The notes beneath the pieces are model-generated. The model was not told the DNA's origin. It did no database searches and saw nothing but the letters and a program-made list of their open reading frames with translations. Position numbers and translations under genes: made by a program. 64,000 nt of DNA, from contig NZ_FNES01000018.1 of assembly GCF_900100195.1 (NCBI RefSeq), positions 1-64,000 of the forward strand. The letters run 5' to 3'. The DNA comes from Billgrantia gudaonensis (GTDB taxonomy: Bacteria > Pseudomonadota > Gammaproteobacteria > Pseudomonadales > Halomonadaceae). Position 1 is the stretch's first letter; each line of letters starts with the position of its first letter. Below, in pieces: positions 19,683-31,883 of the stretch.

Positions 19683-20273
19683 ATGCCCTGGAGCGAGGAT
19701 CGCAAGCCACACACTCGTGCCCGTATCCTGCAGGCCGCCGCGAGACTCTTCACCCGACACGGCTTCGACGGCACCAGTATCGACACCATCATGCAGCAGG
19801 CAGGCCTGACGCGTGGCGCCTTCTATGCCCATTTCGCCTCGAAGGGAGAGCTCTATGCCATGGCGCTGCGCCATGCTGCCCAGGAAGGTGCCGCCAGGGT
19901 CGAGCAGGAGTCCGACCCATGCGCCCGCATGGCGCTGTATCTCAGCGAAACCCACCTGTACAGCGAAGATCTGCTGTGCCCACTGGCCTGCCTGGTCAGC
20001 GACGTTGCCCAGCAGGAAGAACGAGTGCGCGAAACCTACACCCGATTACTCGAAGGCTTCATCGCTTTCTATGCCGGCCAGTCGGAGCCTGACAGCCCGG
20101 CCCGGCGCCAGGCGCTGCAACAAGCGGTGACGATGATTGGAGGCATGGCCATCGCCCGCACCCTCACCGATCCGGCGCTAGCCGACGAGCTGCTCGAGGC
20201 CTGCCGAGAGCTGGCCTCCTCTCTGATACCGCTCGACGACCGACCGTCGACGCCGGCTTCCACCGGAGGCTGA
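19683..20273 (+). CDS. TetR/AcrR-family transcriptional regulator
   Basis: This 196-residue regulator has an N-terminal TetR helix-turn-helix (RILQAAARLFTRHGFDGTSIDTIMQQAGLTRGAFYAHFASKGELY). The C-terminal ligand domain has the Cys-containing DLLCPLACLVSDVA helix seen in the NemR/DUF-type group. Conserved cysteines and the divergent GST gene suggest sensing of electrophiles, an inference. AGAGG precedes the ATG at 19683. The palindrome at 19621-19648 is its probable operator. Confidence 0.88.
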   Translation: MPWSEDRKPHTRARILQAAARLFTRHGFDGTSIDTIMQQAGLTRGAFYAHFASKGELYAMALRHAAQEGAARVEQESDPCARMALYLSETHLYSEDLLCPLACLVSDVAQQEERVRETYTRLLEGFIAFYAGQSEPDSPARRQALQQAVTMIGGMAIARTLTDPALADELLEACRELASSLIPLDDRPSTPASTGG

Positions 20274-20328
20274 AGCCGAGACATCGCCGACTCACTGAGT
20301 GCACGACCTCGCAAGAGGCCGGATGGCA

Positions 20329-20352
20329 AGACGCCACCCGCAGGTGGCGTCT
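20329..20352. terminator. Terminator between tetR and ahcY
   Basis: AGACGCCACC, loop CGCA, GGTGGCGTCT: a 10-bp perfect stem located between the convergent tetR and ahcY ends. The T-run is poor on both strands, so it may be only moderately efficient. Confidence 0.7.
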
Positions 20353-20376
20353 GATGCGAGGCAATCCCTTGCCGCC

Positions 20377-21786
20377 TCAGTAGCGGTAGCTATCGGGCTT
20401 GTAGGGCCCCTCCACCGGCACGCCGGTATATTCGGCCTGGGCTTCTGTCATGCGGGTGATCACCCCGCCGAAGCCAGCCACCATGTAGCGCGCCACCTCC
20501 TCGTCGAGATGCCGGGGCAGCACCGTCACTGCCAGCGCCTCCTCCCGCTGCTCAGCCGGCAGCTCGGCGAAACGCCGCTCGAAGAGGTGCATCTGAGCCA
20601 GCACCTGGTTGGCGAAGGAGCCGTCCATCACCCGCGAGGGATGGCCGGTGGCGTTGCCCAGATTCACCAGGCGCCCCTCGGAAAGCAGGATGAGGTAGTC
20701 GCGGCTGTCGGGATCGAACTCGCCCGGCGTGCCGTCGCGATGCACCTTGTGCACCTGCGGTTTGATCTCCTCCCAGTGCCAGTGACGGCGCATGTGGGCG
20801 GTGTCGATCTCGCTGTCGAAGTGGCCGATGTTGCACACCACCGCGCCGGGCTTAAGCGCCTCGAGCATGGCGGCATCGCAGGCGTCGATGTTGCCGGTGG
20901 CGGTGACCACCAGGTCGATGCGCGCCAGCAGGTCGCGATCGACGCTCTCGGCACCGCGGTTGATGCCATCGCGGTAAGGCGAAACCACCTCGAAACCGTC
21001 CATGCACGCCTGCATGGCGCACAGCGGGTCGATCTCGGCCACCTTGACGATCATGCCCTCCTGACGCAGCGAGGCCGCCGAGCCCTTGCCAACGTCGCCA
21101 TAGCCCACCACCAGTGCCTGCTTGCCGGCCAGCAGGTGATCGGTGGCACGCTTGATGGCATCGTTGAGCGAATGCCGACAGCCATACTTGTTGTCGTTCT
21201 TCGACTTGGTCACGGCGTCGTTGACGTTGATCGCCGGCACCTTGAGCGTGCCGTCACGCAGCATTTCCTGCAGGCGATGCACGCCGGTGGTGGTCTCCTC
21301 GCTGATGCCGTGGACGGCGTCGAGCAGCTCGGGGCGCCGTTCATGGAGCAGCGCCGTGAGGTCGCCGCCATCGTCGAGCACCATGTTGGGCGTCCAGCCG
21401 CCTGGCCCTTCGACGGTCTGTTCGATGCACCACCAGAACTCCTCCTCGGTTTCGCCTTTCCAGGCGAACACCGGGACGCCGGCCGCCGCAATCGCGGCAG
21501 CGGCATGGTCCTGGGTGGAAAAGATGTTGCACGACGACCAGCGCACCGAGGCTCCCAGATCGATCAGCGTCTCGATCAGCACCGCCGTCTGGATGGTCAT
21601 GTGGATGCAGCCGGCAATGCGTGCCCCGGCCAGCGGTTGCTGGGCGCGGTACTTGTCACGGATGGTCATCAGTGCTGGCATTTCCGTCTCGGCAATGCGG
21701 ATCTCGCTGCGTCCCCAGTCGGCCAGGCCGATGTCGGCGACCCGGTAATCCTGAGCATTCAGAGCGGACACGGCGGGTTCGTTCAT
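20377..21786 (-). CDS. ahcY: S-adenosylhomocysteine hydrolase
   Basis: AhcY hydrolyses S-adenosylhomocysteine to homocysteine and adenosine, regenerating the methyl cycle. The 469-residue length is that of the long bacterial form. Motifs include the N-terminal ALMTIRDKY region, [21 protein letters not shown] with the substrate/NAD-site Lys, the NAD fold [15 protein letters not shown], and the C-terminal DSYRY that completes the neighbouring subunit's cofactor site. GGAGGAGG precedes the ATG. No SAH-riboswitch pattern is visible in the 78-bp leader, where a sigma-70 promoter is seen instead. Confidence 0.97.
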   Translation of the reverse strand: MNEPAVSALNAQDYRVADIGLADWGRSEIRIAETEMPALMTIRDKYRAQQPLAGARIAGCIHMTIQTAVLIETLIDLGASVRWSSCNIFSTQDHAAAAIAAAGVPVFAWKGETEEEFWWCIEQTVEGPGGWTPNMVLDDGGDLTALLHERRPELLDAVHGISEETTTGVHRLQEMLRDGTLKVPAINVNDAVTKSKNDNKYGCRHSLNDAIKRATDHLLAGKQALVVGYGDVGKGSAASLRQEGMIVKVAEIDPLCAMQACMDGFEVVSPYRDGINRGAESVDRDLLARIDLVVTATGNIDACDAAMLEALKPGAVVCNIGHFDSEIDTAHMRRHWHWEEIKPQVHKVHRDGTPGEFDPDSRDYLILLSEGRLVNLGNATGHPSRVMDGSFANQVLAQMHLFERRFAELPAEQREEALAVTVLPRHLDEEVARYMVAGFGGVITRMTEAQAEYTGVPVEGPYKPDSYRY

Positions 21787-21821
21787 GCGTCACCTCCTCC
21801 ACGGATCGATCAATGCCTTCC

Positions 21822-21851
21822 ACTATAGGCAGGGGAGGACGCGGCGAACAA
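21822..21851 (-). promoter_or_regulatory. Sigma-70 promoter of ahcY
   Basis: On the minus strand TTGTTC, 18 bp, TATAGT lies about 36 bp upstream of the ahcY ATG, in the short gap after ligB. It suggests ahcY is transcribed independently of ligB. Confidence 0.5.
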
Positions 21852-21864
21852 CCGCCGGCGACCT

Positions 21865-23616
<1,752 letters not shown>

Positions 23617-23642
23617 TCATGTAAGCGAAGGATTAAGAAGCG

Positions 23643-24863
23643 TTAGAGCCCGGCCGCCTGACGCAGCGCCTGCGCCCGGTCGACCTTCTCCCAGGGGAAA
23701 GCCAAAAAGCGCTCGGTGTTCTCCTGCCCCTGGGCGTCCTTCCAGGTGTAGCTGGTCTCGAAGGGCTCGCGGCCGAAGTGGCCGTAGGCTGCGGTGAGCT
23801 GGTACATGGGGTGCAGCAGGTCGAGCATGCGGGTGATGGCGTAGGGACGCAGGTCGAAGTGCTCGCGCACCAGCTCGATGATGCGCGCGTCGTCGACCTT
23901 GCCGGTGCCGAAGGTGTTGATCGCCACCGAGGTCGGTTCGGCCACGCCGATGGCGTAGGAGACCTGGATCTCGCACTTGTCGGCCAGGCCGGCGGCAACC
24001 ACGTTCTTGGCCACGTAGCGACCGGCATAGGCGGCGCTGCGGTCGACCTTGGAGGGATCCTTGCCGGAGAAGGCGCCGCCGCCGTGGCGCGCCATGCCAC
24101 CATAGGTATCGACGATGATCTTGCGCCCGGTCAGCCCGCAGTCGCCCACCGGGCCGCCGATCACGAACTTGCCGGTGGGGTTGATGTGGTAGCGGGTCGA
24201 GGCCGAGAGCCACGCCTCGGGAATCACCTCTTCGATGATCTCGCGGCGCACCATCTCGCGCAGTTCCTCCTGGTCGATGCCCGGGTCGTGCTGCGTGGAA
24301 AGCACCACGGCCTCCACCGCGCAGGGCTGGCCGGCGGCGTCGTAGCGGAAGGTGACCTGGCTCTTGGCATCGGGGCGCAGCCAGGGCAGCAGGCCATGGC
24401 GGCGCAGCTCGGCCTGGCGCTCCACCAGGCGGTGGGCGTAATGCACCGGCGCCGGCATGTAGGAGTCGGTCTCGTTGGTGGCATAACCGAACATCAGCCC
24501 CTGATCGCCGGCGCCCTGATCTTCGGGCTTGGTGCGATCCACACCCTGGGCGATGTCCACGCTCTGCTTGCCGATCAGGTTGAGCACGCCGCAGGTCTCG
24601 CCGTCGAAACCCACTTCCGAGGAGGTATAGCCGATGCGCGTGATCACCTCGCGCACCAGCGCCTCGAGATCGACCCAGGCGGTGGTGCTGATCTCGCCCG
24701 CCACGATGGCCACGCCGGTCTTGACCAACGTCTCGCAGGCCACGCGAGCCTGCTTGTCGCGGGCGATGATGGCATCCAGCACCGCATCGGAGATTTGATC
24801 GGCGATCTTGTCGGGGTGCCCCTCGGACACGGACTCGGAAGTAAACAGGGAGTATTCGCTCAT
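23643..24863 (-). CDS. metK: S-adenosylmethionine synthetase
   Basis: MetK makes S-adenosylmethionine from ATP and methionine. The 406-residue protein has [18 protein letters not shown] at the N-terminus, the metal/ATP motif [12 protein letters not shown] and the phosphate-binding loop [19 protein letters not shown]. It is slightly longer than the E. coli enzyme (384). The ATG at 24863 is chosen because GAGGA precedes it and [16 protein letters not shown] is the conserved start; an upstream in-frame start at 24902 adds a non-conserved 13 residues. It diverges from tkt. Confidence 0.96.
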   Translation of the reverse strand: MSEYSLFTSESVSEGHPDKIADQISDAVLDAIIARDKQARVACETLVKTGVAIVAGEISTTAWVDLEALVREVITRIGYTSSEVGFDGETCGVLNLIGKQSVDIAQGVDRTKPEDQGAGDQGLMFGYATNETDSYMPAPVHYAHRLVERQAELRRHGLLPWLRPDAKSQVTFRYDAAGQPCAVEAVVLSTQHDPGIDQEELREMVRREIIEEVIPEAWLSASTRYHINPTGKFVIGGPVGDCGLTGRKIIVDTYGGMARHGGGAFSGKDPSKVDRSAAYAGRYVAKNVVAAGLADKCEIQVSYAIGVAEPTSVAINTFGTGKVDDARIIELVREHFDLRPYAITRMLDLLHPMYQLTAAYGHFGREPFETSYTWKDAQGQENTERFLAFPWEKVDRAQALRQAAGL

Positions 24864-24986
24864 GGCGTCCTCGACCCTTGGTGGTGACGGCAAGGTGCTC
24901 AAGCGCAGCCCGGCTGGCCGCGCGGCCTGCCGGCGCGGGTCGGCCCGATACGGGCCGGATACGCCAGCAACCGGTTCGAGAACCCG

Positions 24987-25015
24987 AGTTTACACGCTGG
25001 CCGGCACCCTGACAT
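24987..25015 (-). promoter_or_regulatory. Candidate sigma-70 promoter of metK
   Basis: On the minus strand ATGTCA, 17 bp, TAAACT lies about 124 bp upstream of the metK start. The gap 24864-25172 (309 bp) between metK and tkt holds this and the tkt promoter candidate back to back, and no gene. I see no SAM-riboswitch fold. Confidence 0.4.
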
Positions 25016-25022
25016 CCGTCAT

Positions 25023-25052
25023 TTGATGCCGGCCGTCAAGTCGGCGACAATA
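25023..25052 (+). promoter_or_regulatory. Candidate sigma-70 promoter of tkt
   Basis: TTGATG, 18 bp, ACAATA lies about 120 bp upstream of the tkt start codon. It begins 7 bp beyond the end of the metK promoter candidate. Confidence 0.38.
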
Positions 25053-25172
25053 GCGACCGTTTCCGGCCGCACTACCTGCGGCCTCCCCAGCCAGAACGCA
25101 GCGCCCGGCCGCCCCACCAGCGGCGCCGCCGCAGCGCTGCCTCATTCTGCCGCAGGCGAGGAGCTGACCCCC

Positions 25173-27167
25173 ATGCCGTCTCGATTCGAACTGGCCAACG
25201 CCACTCGTGCCCTCTCCATGGATGCCGTCCAGAAGGCCAAGTCCGGCCATCCCGGCGCCCCCATGGGCATGGCCGACATTGCCGAGGTGCTGTGGAACGA
25301 TCACCTGAAGCACAATCCCAACGACCCCCAGTGGCCCGACCGCGATCGTTTCGTGCTCTCCAATGGCCACGGTTCCATGCTGCTCTACTCCCTGCTGCAC
25401 CTGACCGGCTACGAGCTGAGCCTGGAAGAGCTGCAGAACTTCCGCCAGTTGCATGCCAAGACCGCCGGTCACCCCGAGTACGGCTACGCACCGGGGGTCG
25501 AGACCACCACCGGCCCGCTCGGCCAGGGGTTGGCCAATGCCGTGGGCATGGCCATCGCCGAGAAGACGCTCGCCGCTCAGTTCAACCGCCCCGGCCACAC
25601 CGTGGTCGACCACCACACCTGGTGCTTCGTCGGCGACGGCTGCCTGATGGAAGGCATCTCCCACGAGGTCGGCTCGCTGGCCGGTACCCAGCAGCTCGGC
25701 AAGCTGGTGGTCTTCTACGACGACAACGGCATCTCCATCGACGGCGAAGTGAAGGGCTGGTTCACCGACGACACCGCCAAACGCTTCGAGGCCTATGGCT
25801 GGCACGTGGTACCCAAGGTCGACGGTCACAAGCCCGAAGAGATCCAGGCCGCCATCGAGCTGGCCAAGAGCCACGACGACAAGCCGAGCCTGATCATCTG
25901 CCAGACCATTATCGGTTTCGGCGCCCCCAACAAGCAGGGCAAGGAAGAGTGCCATGGCGCCGCCCTGGGTGAGGACGAGGTCGCCGCGGCACGCAAGCAG
26001 CTCGACTGGCCCCACGCCCCCTTCCACGTGCCAGAGTCGATCTACCAGGGCTGGGATGCCCGCGAGGCCGGCCAGGCACGTCAGGATGAGTGGCAGGCAC
26101 GCTTCGCCCGCTACCAGGAGGCATTCCCGGAGCTGGCTCGCGAACTTCAGCGCCGTACGCAGTGCAAGCTACCCGCCGAACTGACCAGCGAGGCCCAGAT
26201 CCAGCGCGCCCAGGAGCGCGCGGAGTCGATCCCTTCGCGCAAGGCGTCGCTGGCCTGCCTCAACGAGCTCGGCCCGCAGTTGCCCGAGCTGCTCGGCGGC
26301 AGTGCCGACCTGGCTCCCTCCAACCTCACCTTCTGGGACGGTGCCAAGGCCATCACTCCCGACACCCCCGATGGCAACTACCTGCACTACGGGGTACGCG
26401 AGTTCGGTATGGGCGCCATCGTCAACGGCATCGTGCTGCACGGCGGCTTCATTCCCTTTGGCGCCACCTTCCTGATCTTCATGGAGTACATGCGCAACTC
26501 GCTGCGCATGGCGGCACTGATGGGCAAGCGGGCGATCTACGTTTTCACCCACGACTCCATCGGCCTGGGCGAGGACGGCCCCACCCACCAGCCCATCGAG
26601 CAGCTGACCAACCTGCGCACCACGCCCAACCTGGCCACCTGGCGCCCCTGCGATGCCGTGGAAACGGCAGCCGCCTGGGATGCCGCGCTCAAGCGCAATG
26701 CCGGCCCCACGGCGCTGGTGCTGTCGCGTCAGAACCTGCCCCACCAGGAACGCACCAAGCAGCAACTCGCCGAGATTCAGCGCGGCGGCTACATCCTCAA
26801 GGACAGCGACGGCACCCCGGAACTGATCCTCATCGCCACCGGCTCCGAGGTGGGACTGGCCATGGACGCCGCCACCGAACTCGAGGCACAGGGCCGTGCC
26901 GTGCGCGTGGTTTCCATGCCCTCGACCTATCGCTTCGACGGCCAGGAAGCCGAGTATCGCGAACGCGTGCTGCCCAGGGCCGTGACCAAGCGTCTCGCCA
27001 TCGAGGCCGGCCATCCCGACTACTGGAGCAAGTACGTGGGGCTCGACGGCCGCGTGATCGGCATGCGCACCTTCGGCGAATCGGCTCCGGCGGGCGATCT
27101 GTTCAAGCACTTCGGCTTCACCGTCGACAACGTGGTGGGCCAGGCGCGCGAGCTGCTCGACGCCTGA
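25173..27167 (+). CDS. tkt: Transketolase
   Basis: Transketolase moves two-carbon ketol units in the pentose phosphate pathway using thiamine diphosphate. The 664-residue protein is full length. It shows [26 protein letters not shown], the ThDP motif [18 protein letters not shown]...NDN-type region ([13 protein letters not shown]), and the pyrimidine-domain segment [26 protein letters not shown] precedes the ATG at 25173. In related genomes tkt is followed directly by epd-pgk-fba; here fbaB and two hsp20 genes on the opposite strand intervene. Confidence 0.97.
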   Translation: MPSRFELANATRALSMDAVQKAKSGHPGAPMGMADIAEVLWNDHLKHNPNDPQWPDRDRFVLSNGHGSMLLYSLLHLTGYELSLEELQNFRQLHAKTAGHPEYGYAPGVETTTGPLGQGLANAVGMAIAEKTLAAQFNRPGHTVVDHHTWCFVGDGCLMEGISHEVGSLAGTQQLGKLVVFYDDNGISIDGEVKGWFTDDTAKRFEAYGWHVVPKVDGHKPEEIQAAIELAKSHDDKPSLIICQTIIGFGAPNKQGKEECHGAALGEDEVAAARKQLDWPHAPFHVPESIYQGWDAREAGQARQDEWQARFARYQEAFPELARELQRRTQCKLPAELTSEAQIQRAQERAESIPSRKASLACLNELGPQLPELLGGSADLAPSNLTFWDGAKAITPDTPDGNYLHYGVREFGMGAIVNGIVLHGGFIPFGATFLIFMEYMRNSLRMAALMGKRAIYVFTHDSIGLGEDGPTHQPIEQLTNLRTTPNLATWRPCDAVETAAAWDAALKRNAGPTALVLSRQNLPHQERTKQQLAEIQRGGYILKDSDGTPELILIATGSEVGLAMDAATELEAQGRAVRVVSMPSTYRFDGQEAEYRERVLPRAVTKRLAIEAGHPDYWSKYVGLDGRVIGMRTFGESAPAGDLFKHFGFTVDNVVGQARELLDA

Positions 27168-27187
27168 TATCGACCGGGCAGCCACGA

Positions 27188-27223
27188 CGCAAAGGGCGCG
27201 GCCGACAGGCCGCGCCCTTTGCG
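27188..27223. terminator. Bidirectional terminator between tkt and fbaB
   Basis: CGCAAAGGGCGCGGCC, loop GACA, GGCCGCGCCCTTTGCG: a 16-bp perfect stem between the convergent tkt and fbaB genes, with A/T-rich steps at its base for both directions. Confidence 0.85.
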
Positions 27224-27255
27224 TTGCGGGTTCGTCGAATCGGGACTTGCGCGGC

Positions 27256-28308
27256 TCAAGCCACGCTGACCGATTCGTCCAGGTACACGTCTTGAATGGC
27301 GTGCAGCAATTCGACCCCCTCGCTCACCGGCTTCTGGAACGCCTTGCGCCCCGAGATCAACCCCATGCCGCCGGCGCGCTTGTTGATCACCGCGGTACGC
27401 ACCGCCTCGCCCAGGTCGGTGTGTCCCTTGGCACCACCGCCGGAATTGATCAGTCCGGCCCGCCCCTGGTAGCAGCAGGCCACCTGGTAGCGCGCCAGGT
27501 CGATGGGATGCTCCGACGTCAGCTCGCCATACACCTTGGGGTGGGTATGGCCGAATCCGATGTCCCGGTAGCCGCCGTTGGTCTCCGGCAGCTTCTGTTT
27601 GACGATGTCGGCCTTGATGGTCGCCGCCAAGTGGTTGGCCTGGCCGGTGAGGTCAGCCGCCACGTGGTAGTCGGTGCCCTCCTGCTTGAACGCCGGGTTG
27701 CGCAGGTAGGCCCACAGCACCGTGGCCATCCCGAGCTGGTGGGCACGCTCGAAGGCCTCGCTGATCTCCATGATCTGGCGCCGGCTCTCCGGGGAACCGA
27801 AATAGATGGTCGCCCCCACGGCCACGCAGCCCATGGCATGGGCCTGCTCCACCTCGGCGAAGAGGGTCTGGTCGTACTGGACGGGCAGACTCAGCGTCTC
27901 GTTATGGTTGAGCTTGAGGATCATGGGAATGCGGTGGGCGTAGCGGCGCGCGACCGACGCCAGCACGCCGAGCGTGGAGGCCACGCCGTTGCAGCCGCCC
28001 TCGATGGCCAGTTCGAGGATGTTGGCCGGGTCGAAGTAGCGCGGGTTGGGCGCGAAAGACGCCCCCGCCGAATGCTCGACGCCCTGATCCACCGGCAGCA
28101 GGCTGAGATAGCCGGTACCACCGAGGCGGCCATGGTCGAACAGCGCCTGAAGGCTGCGCATCACGGCTGGGCTGCGGTCGCTGTCCGCCACCACGCGGTC
28201 GACGAAGTCCGCTCCCGGCAGGTGGAGTTGTTCGCGGGGAAAACCGCGACAGCGGTGGTCGAGCAGGGACTCGGCCTCGTCCCCCAGGAGCTTGGCGATA
28301 TCGGTCAT
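27256..28308 (-). CDS. fbaB: Class I fructose-bisphosphate aldolase (FbaB/DhnA type)
   Basis: This 350-residue Schiff-base aldolase of the archaeal/DhnA type splits fructose 1,6-bisphosphate, often during gluconeogenic growth. Length equals E. coli FbaB. Motifs are [36 protein letters not shown] and [17 protein letters not shown]. It is a single gene on the minus strand between two sets of central-carbon genes. A class II aldolase lies 3.6 kb away, so the organism carries both types. Confidence 0.93.
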   Translation of the reverse strand: MTDIAKLLGDEAESLLDHRCRGFPREQLHLPGADFVDRVVADSDRSPAVMRSLQALFDHGRLGGTGYLSLLPVDQGVEHSAGASFAPNPRYFDPANILELAIEGGCNGVASTLGVLASVARRYAHRIPMILKLNHNETLSLPVQYDQTLFAEVEQAHAMGCVAVGATIYFGSPESRRQIMEISEAFERAHQLGMATVLWAYLRNPAFKQEGTDYHVAADLTGQANHLAATIKADIVKQKLPETNGGYRDIGFGHTHPKVYGELTSEHPIDLARYQVACCYQGRAGLINSGGGAKGHTDLGEAVRTAVINKRAGGMGLISGRKAFQKPVSEGVELLHAIQDVYLDESVSVA

Positions 28309-28400
28309 GACGTTCTTCTCCCCGGTGCTGGATCAGATGCGAGATTGCCACTTTCAGCGTAGAACGACCCTAGCGAGCGAACGGTGGCGTTGTAAACGAC

Positions 28401-28426
28401 GACGCCCTCCCGATGGGGAGGGCGTC
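28401..28426 (-). terminator. Terminator of the hsp20 pair
   Basis: GACGCCCTCCC, loop CATC (minus strand), GGGAGGGCGTC: an 11-bp perfect stem 20 bp after the second hsp20 stop, followed on the minus strand by GTCGTTTACA. Confidence 0.7.
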
Positions 28427-28445
28427 TGGCCGGTCGGCCGAGCGC

Positions 28446-28853
28446 TCAGGCCGCCTGGACCTCGATGCGCCGCCGATGATGGCTCTGCTTCTTGGGCAGG
28501 GTGACGTGCACCACCCCGTTGTCGATGCGCGCGGCGATGGCTTCGCTGTCGATCTCATGGCTGAGCGTGAAGCGCCGCGCAAAGCGCTGCGCCCGCACCT
28601 CGGCGTAGATCGCCGACATCCCCTCGGGCATGTCCAGCTGGATGTCGCCTTCGAGGCTGAGCACGTTGTTATCCACCTCGATACGCAGTGCATCGCGCGT
28701 CACGCCCGGCATGTCGACGATCATATGCAGGGCATTGTCGGCCTCGAAGATATCCACCGGCGGCAGCATGGCCGGTTCGGTCTGCGGTTCCCGCGCCTGC
28801 TGATCCGTGGTCTGGGGCTGCTGACCGGCTTGCTGACGACTGACTTCGTTCAT
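28446..28853 (-). CDS. Hsp20/alpha-crystallin small heat-shock protein
   Basis: This 135-residue ATP-independent holdase has a Gln-rich N-terminal arm of about 30 residues and an alpha-crystallin domain (VDIFEADNALHMIVDMPGVTRDALRIEVDNNVLSLEGD...IDNGVVHVTLPKK). It ends with a C-terminal RRRIEVQAA tail. The tail lacks a clear IXI motif. It lies 44 bp after the other hsp20 gene and is read from the same sigma-32 promoter. Confidence 0.92.
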   Translation of the reverse strand: MNEVSRQQAGQQPQTTDQQAREPQTEPAMLPPVDIFEADNALHMIVDMPGVTRDALRIEVDNNVLSLEGDIQLDMPEGMSAIYAEVRAQRFARRFTLSHEIDSEAIAARIDNGVVHVTLPKKQSHHRRRIEVQAA

Positions 28854-28897
28854 GACCGCTCACCTCCTCTCTGTCTCGTTCTCGAGTCGACTGAGCG

Positions 28898-29356
28898 TCA
28901 AGCCGCCTGGATGTCGATGCGCCGCGGCTTGAGCTCCTCGCGCTTGGGCAGGTGAATCTCCACCACACCGTTACGGCAGCGTGCCTCGGCACGGTCGGCA
29001 TCCAGGCCATCGGGCAGCGCCACGGTGCGGACGAACTCCCCGCTGCCGCGCTCGCGCCGGAAATAGGCGGCCTCGCCTCCTTCGATTTCGGATCGTGCCT
29101 GGGGACGCTCGCCGCGCACGGTGAGGACGTTGTCCTGGATACTGACGTCGAGCGCCTCGGCAGCAAGCCCCGCAGCGAACACGTAGACCCGCACCGCATC
29201 GTCGGTGCGCCCGATGTTGATCATCGGGTAACTGCCACGCGGCACCGAACGGATATCGGCCGCACCGCTCTCCGGAAACATCTCGTCCATCAGCTGCCGG
29301 AACCAGTCCACACCCCGGGATGGCCCGGTATCGAAACGCCTGAGATCTCCGAACAT
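28898..29356 (-). CDS. Hsp20/alpha-crystallin small heat-shock protein
   Basis: This 152-residue small heat-shock protein starts MFGDLRRFDTG, typical of the HspA-like group. The alpha-crystallin domain contains INIGRTDDAVRVYVFAAGLAAEALDVSIQDNVLTVRGER and CRNGVVEIHLPKREELKPRRIDI. The ATG at 29356 has GGAGG eight bases upstream, which rules out the ATG five codons earlier. It is the first gene of a two-gene heat-shock operon; the two Hsp20 proteins may form mixed oligomers. Confidence 0.93.
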   Translation of the reverse strand: MFGDLRRFDTGPSRGVDWFRQLMDEMFPESGAADIRSVPRGSYPMINIGRTDDAVRVYVFAAGLAAEALDVSIQDNVLTVRGERPQARSEIEGGEAAYFRRERGSGEFVRTVALPDGLDADRAEARCRNGVVEIHLPKREELKPRRIDIQAA

Positions 29357-29448
29357 CACGAACACCTCCACGTTAGGCTCACGAAAAGGGATGCGGGAGG
29401 CCCCGGTCGCTGCCGGACGGCAGACGGACGGGTGGCTCCCAATCGGGA

Positions 29449-29476
29449 AAATAGGGTCGCCGCCGCACTTTTCAAG
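29449..29476 (-). promoter_or_regulatory. Sigma-32 (RpoH) promoter of the hsp20 operon
   Basis: On the minus strand CTTGAAA, 13 bp, CCCTATTT: the -35 is identical to the RpoH consensus and the -10 differs from CCCCATNT at one position. It lies 93 bp upstream of the first hsp20 start codon. Confidence 0.75.
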
Positions 29477-29553
29477 CGGCCAGGACGACCCGGCGAATCT
29501 GCGCTAGAATGGCCGACTCCTGACAGCCCCATCGAGGAGATTCCGGCACCGCC

Positions 29554-30633
29554 ATGGCCTTTCGCATCGCCATCAACGGCTACGGCCGCATCGGTCAATG
29601 CGTGCTGCGCGCCCTGACCGAACGCCGCAGCGATCCCGCCGAATCGAACACGGCGACGCTGGAAATCGTGGCCATCAACGAACTCTCCGATCTGGCCACC
29701 ATCGCCTACCTGACCCGCTACGACACCACCCACGGCCGCTTTCCCGGAAACGTGGCCGTGGAAGGCGACCGGCTGGTGATCGACGGCCACCCCATCCGCG
29801 TTCTCTCCGAGCCCGACCCGGCGAACCTGCCCTGGAGCGAGCTGGACATCGACCTGGTGCTGGAGTGTTCGGGCAGTTTCAAGGATCGCGCCACCGCCGA
29901 GCGCCACCTGAGTGCCGGCGCCAATCGGCTGCTGTTCTCCCAACCCGCGGAGAGCGACGTGGACGCGACCATCGTCGCCGGCATCAACGACCGGGCACTG
30001 ACCGCCGAGCACCGCATCGTCTCGGCGGCGTCGTGCACCACCAACTGCCTGGTTCCCGTGCTCACCGTGCTCGACGAGGCACTGGGCATCGAGCACGGCG
30101 TCACCACCACCATTCACTCGGCGATGAACGACCAGCCGGTGATCGACGCCTACCACCAGACCGACCTGCGCCTCACTCGCTCGGCGATGCACTCCATCGT
30201 GCCCGTGGACACCGGACTGGCCCGCGGCATCCACCGACTGATGCCGCACCTGGCCGGGCGCTTCGAGTGCCTGCACGTGCGCGTGCCCACCATCAACGTC
30301 TCGGCCATGGACATGGCGATCACGGTACGCCGCGATACCAATGCCGCCGAGATCAACGCGCTGCTGCGCCACGCCAGCGAACACCGCCTGAACGGCCTGC
30401 TCGGCTACACCGAGGAGCCGCTGGCCTCGGTCGACTTCAACCACGACCCCCGCTCGGGTATCGTGGATGCCACTCAGACCCGGGTGGCCGGCAGCCGCCT
30501 GATCAAGCTGCTGTGCTGGTTCGACAACGAGTGGGGCTTCGCCAACCGCATGCTCGACGTGAGCCAGCGGCTGGCTGGACTCGTTTCGTCTCCTGCAACC
30601 CTTCGGCCTTCCCAAGAGGATGATCCTGCATGA
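29554..30633 (+). CDS. epd: Erythrose-4-phosphate dehydrogenase (GAPDH-like)
   Basis: Epd oxidises D-erythrose 4-phosphate to 4-phosphoerythronate, the first step toward pyridoxal phosphate, using NAD+. The 359-residue protein has a GAPDH fold: NAD motif [13 protein letters not shown], catalytic Cys161 in SAASCTTNC and [14 protein letters not shown]. The last segment and [17 protein letters not shown] fit Epd rather than housekeeping GAPDH, which has a different S-loop. The order epd-pgk-fba is as in E. coli. Its stop overlaps the pgk start (ATGA). GAPDH activity cannot be excluded, since no other gap gene is seen here. A weak -10 (TAGAAT) is at 29505-29510. Confidence 0.85.
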   Translation: MAFRIAINGYGRIGQCVLRALTERRSDPAESNTATLEIVAINELSDLATIAYLTRYDTTHGRFPGNVAVEGDRLVIDGHPIRVLSEPDPANLPWSELDIDLVLECSGSFKDRATAERHLSAGANRLLFSQPAESDVDATIVAGINDRALTAEHRIVSAASCTTNCLVPVLTVLDEALGIEHGVTTTIHSAMNDQPVIDAYHQTDLRLTRSAMHSIVPVDTGLARGIHRLMPHLAGRFECLHVRVPTINVSAMDMAITVRRDTNAAEINALLRHASEHRLNGLLGYTEEPLASVDFNHDPRSGIVDATQTRVAGSRLIKLLCWFDNEWGFANRMLDVSQRLAGLVSSPATLRPSQEDDPA

Positions 30634-31799
30634 ACGTGCGCAAGATGACCGACTTCGACCTCCGCGGCCAGCGCGTGCTGGTCCGCGAGGATCTCAACGT
30701 GCCCGTCAAGCACGGCAAGGTGACCAGCGACGCCCGACTGCGCGCCGCTCTTCCGACCATTCGGGCGGCCGCGGATGCCGGTGGCAAAGTGATGCTGATG
30801 AGCCACCTCGGTCGTCCCACCGAGGGCGAGCCGGCCGACGAGTTCTCGCTGGCGCCGGTCGCCGAACACCTCGGCGAGTTGCTGGGTCGCCCGGTGCGCC
30901 TGATCAAGGAGTACCTGGGGGTCGACCTGGACCTGGCCGACGGTGAGGTGGTGCTGCTCGAGAACGTACGCTTCAACGCGGGCGAGAAGAAGGACGATGA
31001 GACGCTGGCCCGGCAATACGCCGCACTCTGCGACGTCTTCGTGATGGACGCCTTCGGTACCGCCCACCGCGCCCAGGCCTCCACCCACGGCGTGGCGCGC
31101 TTTGCGCCGGCTGCCTGCGCAGGGCCGCTGCTGGCCGCGGAGCTCGATGCTCTGGAGAAGGCATTGGCCACGCCCAGGCGCCCCATGGTCGCCATCGTCG
31201 GCGGCTCCAAGGTATCCACCAAACTCGAGGTGCTAAACGCCCTTTCCGACAAATGCGATCAGCTGATCGTCGGCGGCGGTATCGCCAATACCTTCATCGC
31301 CGCGGCGGGCCACAACGTCGGCAATTCGCTCTTCGAAGCCGACCTGGTCGAAGCGGCCAAGGCGCTAATGGAAAAGGTCGAGATCCCACTGCCGACCGAC
31401 GTGGTGGTGGCCACCGAGTTCTCCGAGGCCGCCCAGGCGGTGGTCAAGCCGGTCGACCAGGTGACCGACGACGAGATGATCCTCGACATCGGACCCGACA
31501 CCGCGGGCCGACTGGCCGGCCTGCTCGAGAACGCCGGCACCATTTTGTGGAACGGCCCGGTCGGCGTGTTCGAGATCGACCAGTTCGGTGAGGGCACCGC
31601 AGCGCTGGCCAAGGCGATCGCCGCGAGCGGCGGCTTCTCCATCGCCGGCGGCGGCGACACCCTGGCAGCCATCGACAAGTACGGCATCGCCGACCGGGTC
31701 TCCTACATCTCCACTGGCGGCGGCGCCTTCCTCGAATACGTGGAAGGCAAGACCCTACCGGCGGTGGCCGCCCTGGAGGCCGCCGCCACCCAGGCCTGA
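30630..31799 (+). CDS. pgk: Phosphoglycerate kinase
   Basis: Pgk interconverts 1,3-bisphosphoglycerate plus ADP and 3-phosphoglycerate plus ATP in glycolysis and gluconeogenesis. The 389-residue protein has [39 protein letters not shown], the nucleotide-site [13 protein letters not shown], and C-terminal [16 protein letters not shown]...[14 protein letters not shown]. It overlaps epd by 4 bp and has AGAGGA before the ATG. It is the middle gene of epd-pgk-fba. Confidence 0.97.
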   Translation: MNVRKMTDFDLRGQRVLVREDLNVPVKHGKVTSDARLRAALPTIRAAADAGGKVMLMSHLGRPTEGEPADEFSLAPVAEHLGELLGRPVRLIKEYLGVDLDLADGEVVLLENVRFNAGEKKDDETLARQYAALCDVFVMDAFGTAHRAQASTHGVARFAPAACAGPLLAAELDALEKALATPRRPMVAIVGGSKVSTKLEVLNALSDKCDQLIVGGGIANTFIAAAGHNVGNSLFEADLVEAAKALMEKVEIPLPTDVVVATEFSEAAQAVVKPVDQVTDDEMILDIGPDTAGRLAGLLENAGTILWNGPVGVFEIDQFGEGTAALAKAIAASGGFSIAGGGDTLAAIDKYGIADRVSYISTGGGAFLEYVEGKTLPAVAALEAAATQA

Positions 31800-31833
31800 T
31801 AGACTAGCGCGACCCAGTAACGACGACTCCTAT

Positions 31834-31860
31834 GCGGCGGCGACCTCGAAGCGCCGCCGC
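31834..31860 (+). other. Intercistronic hairpin between pgk and fba
   Basis: GCGGCGGCG, 9-nt loop, CGCCGCCGC: a 9-bp GC stem 35 bp past the pgk stop and 23 bp before the fba start. There is no T-run, so it probably affects mRNA stability or partial attenuation. Confidence 0.45.
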
Positions 31861-31883
31861 CATCACGATAGACAGGTGAGAAC

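Noticed and set aside
21787..21864. SAH riboswitch before ahcY
   Set aside because: The 78-bp leader does not show the conserved SAH-riboswitch core; a sigma-70 promoter occupies it.
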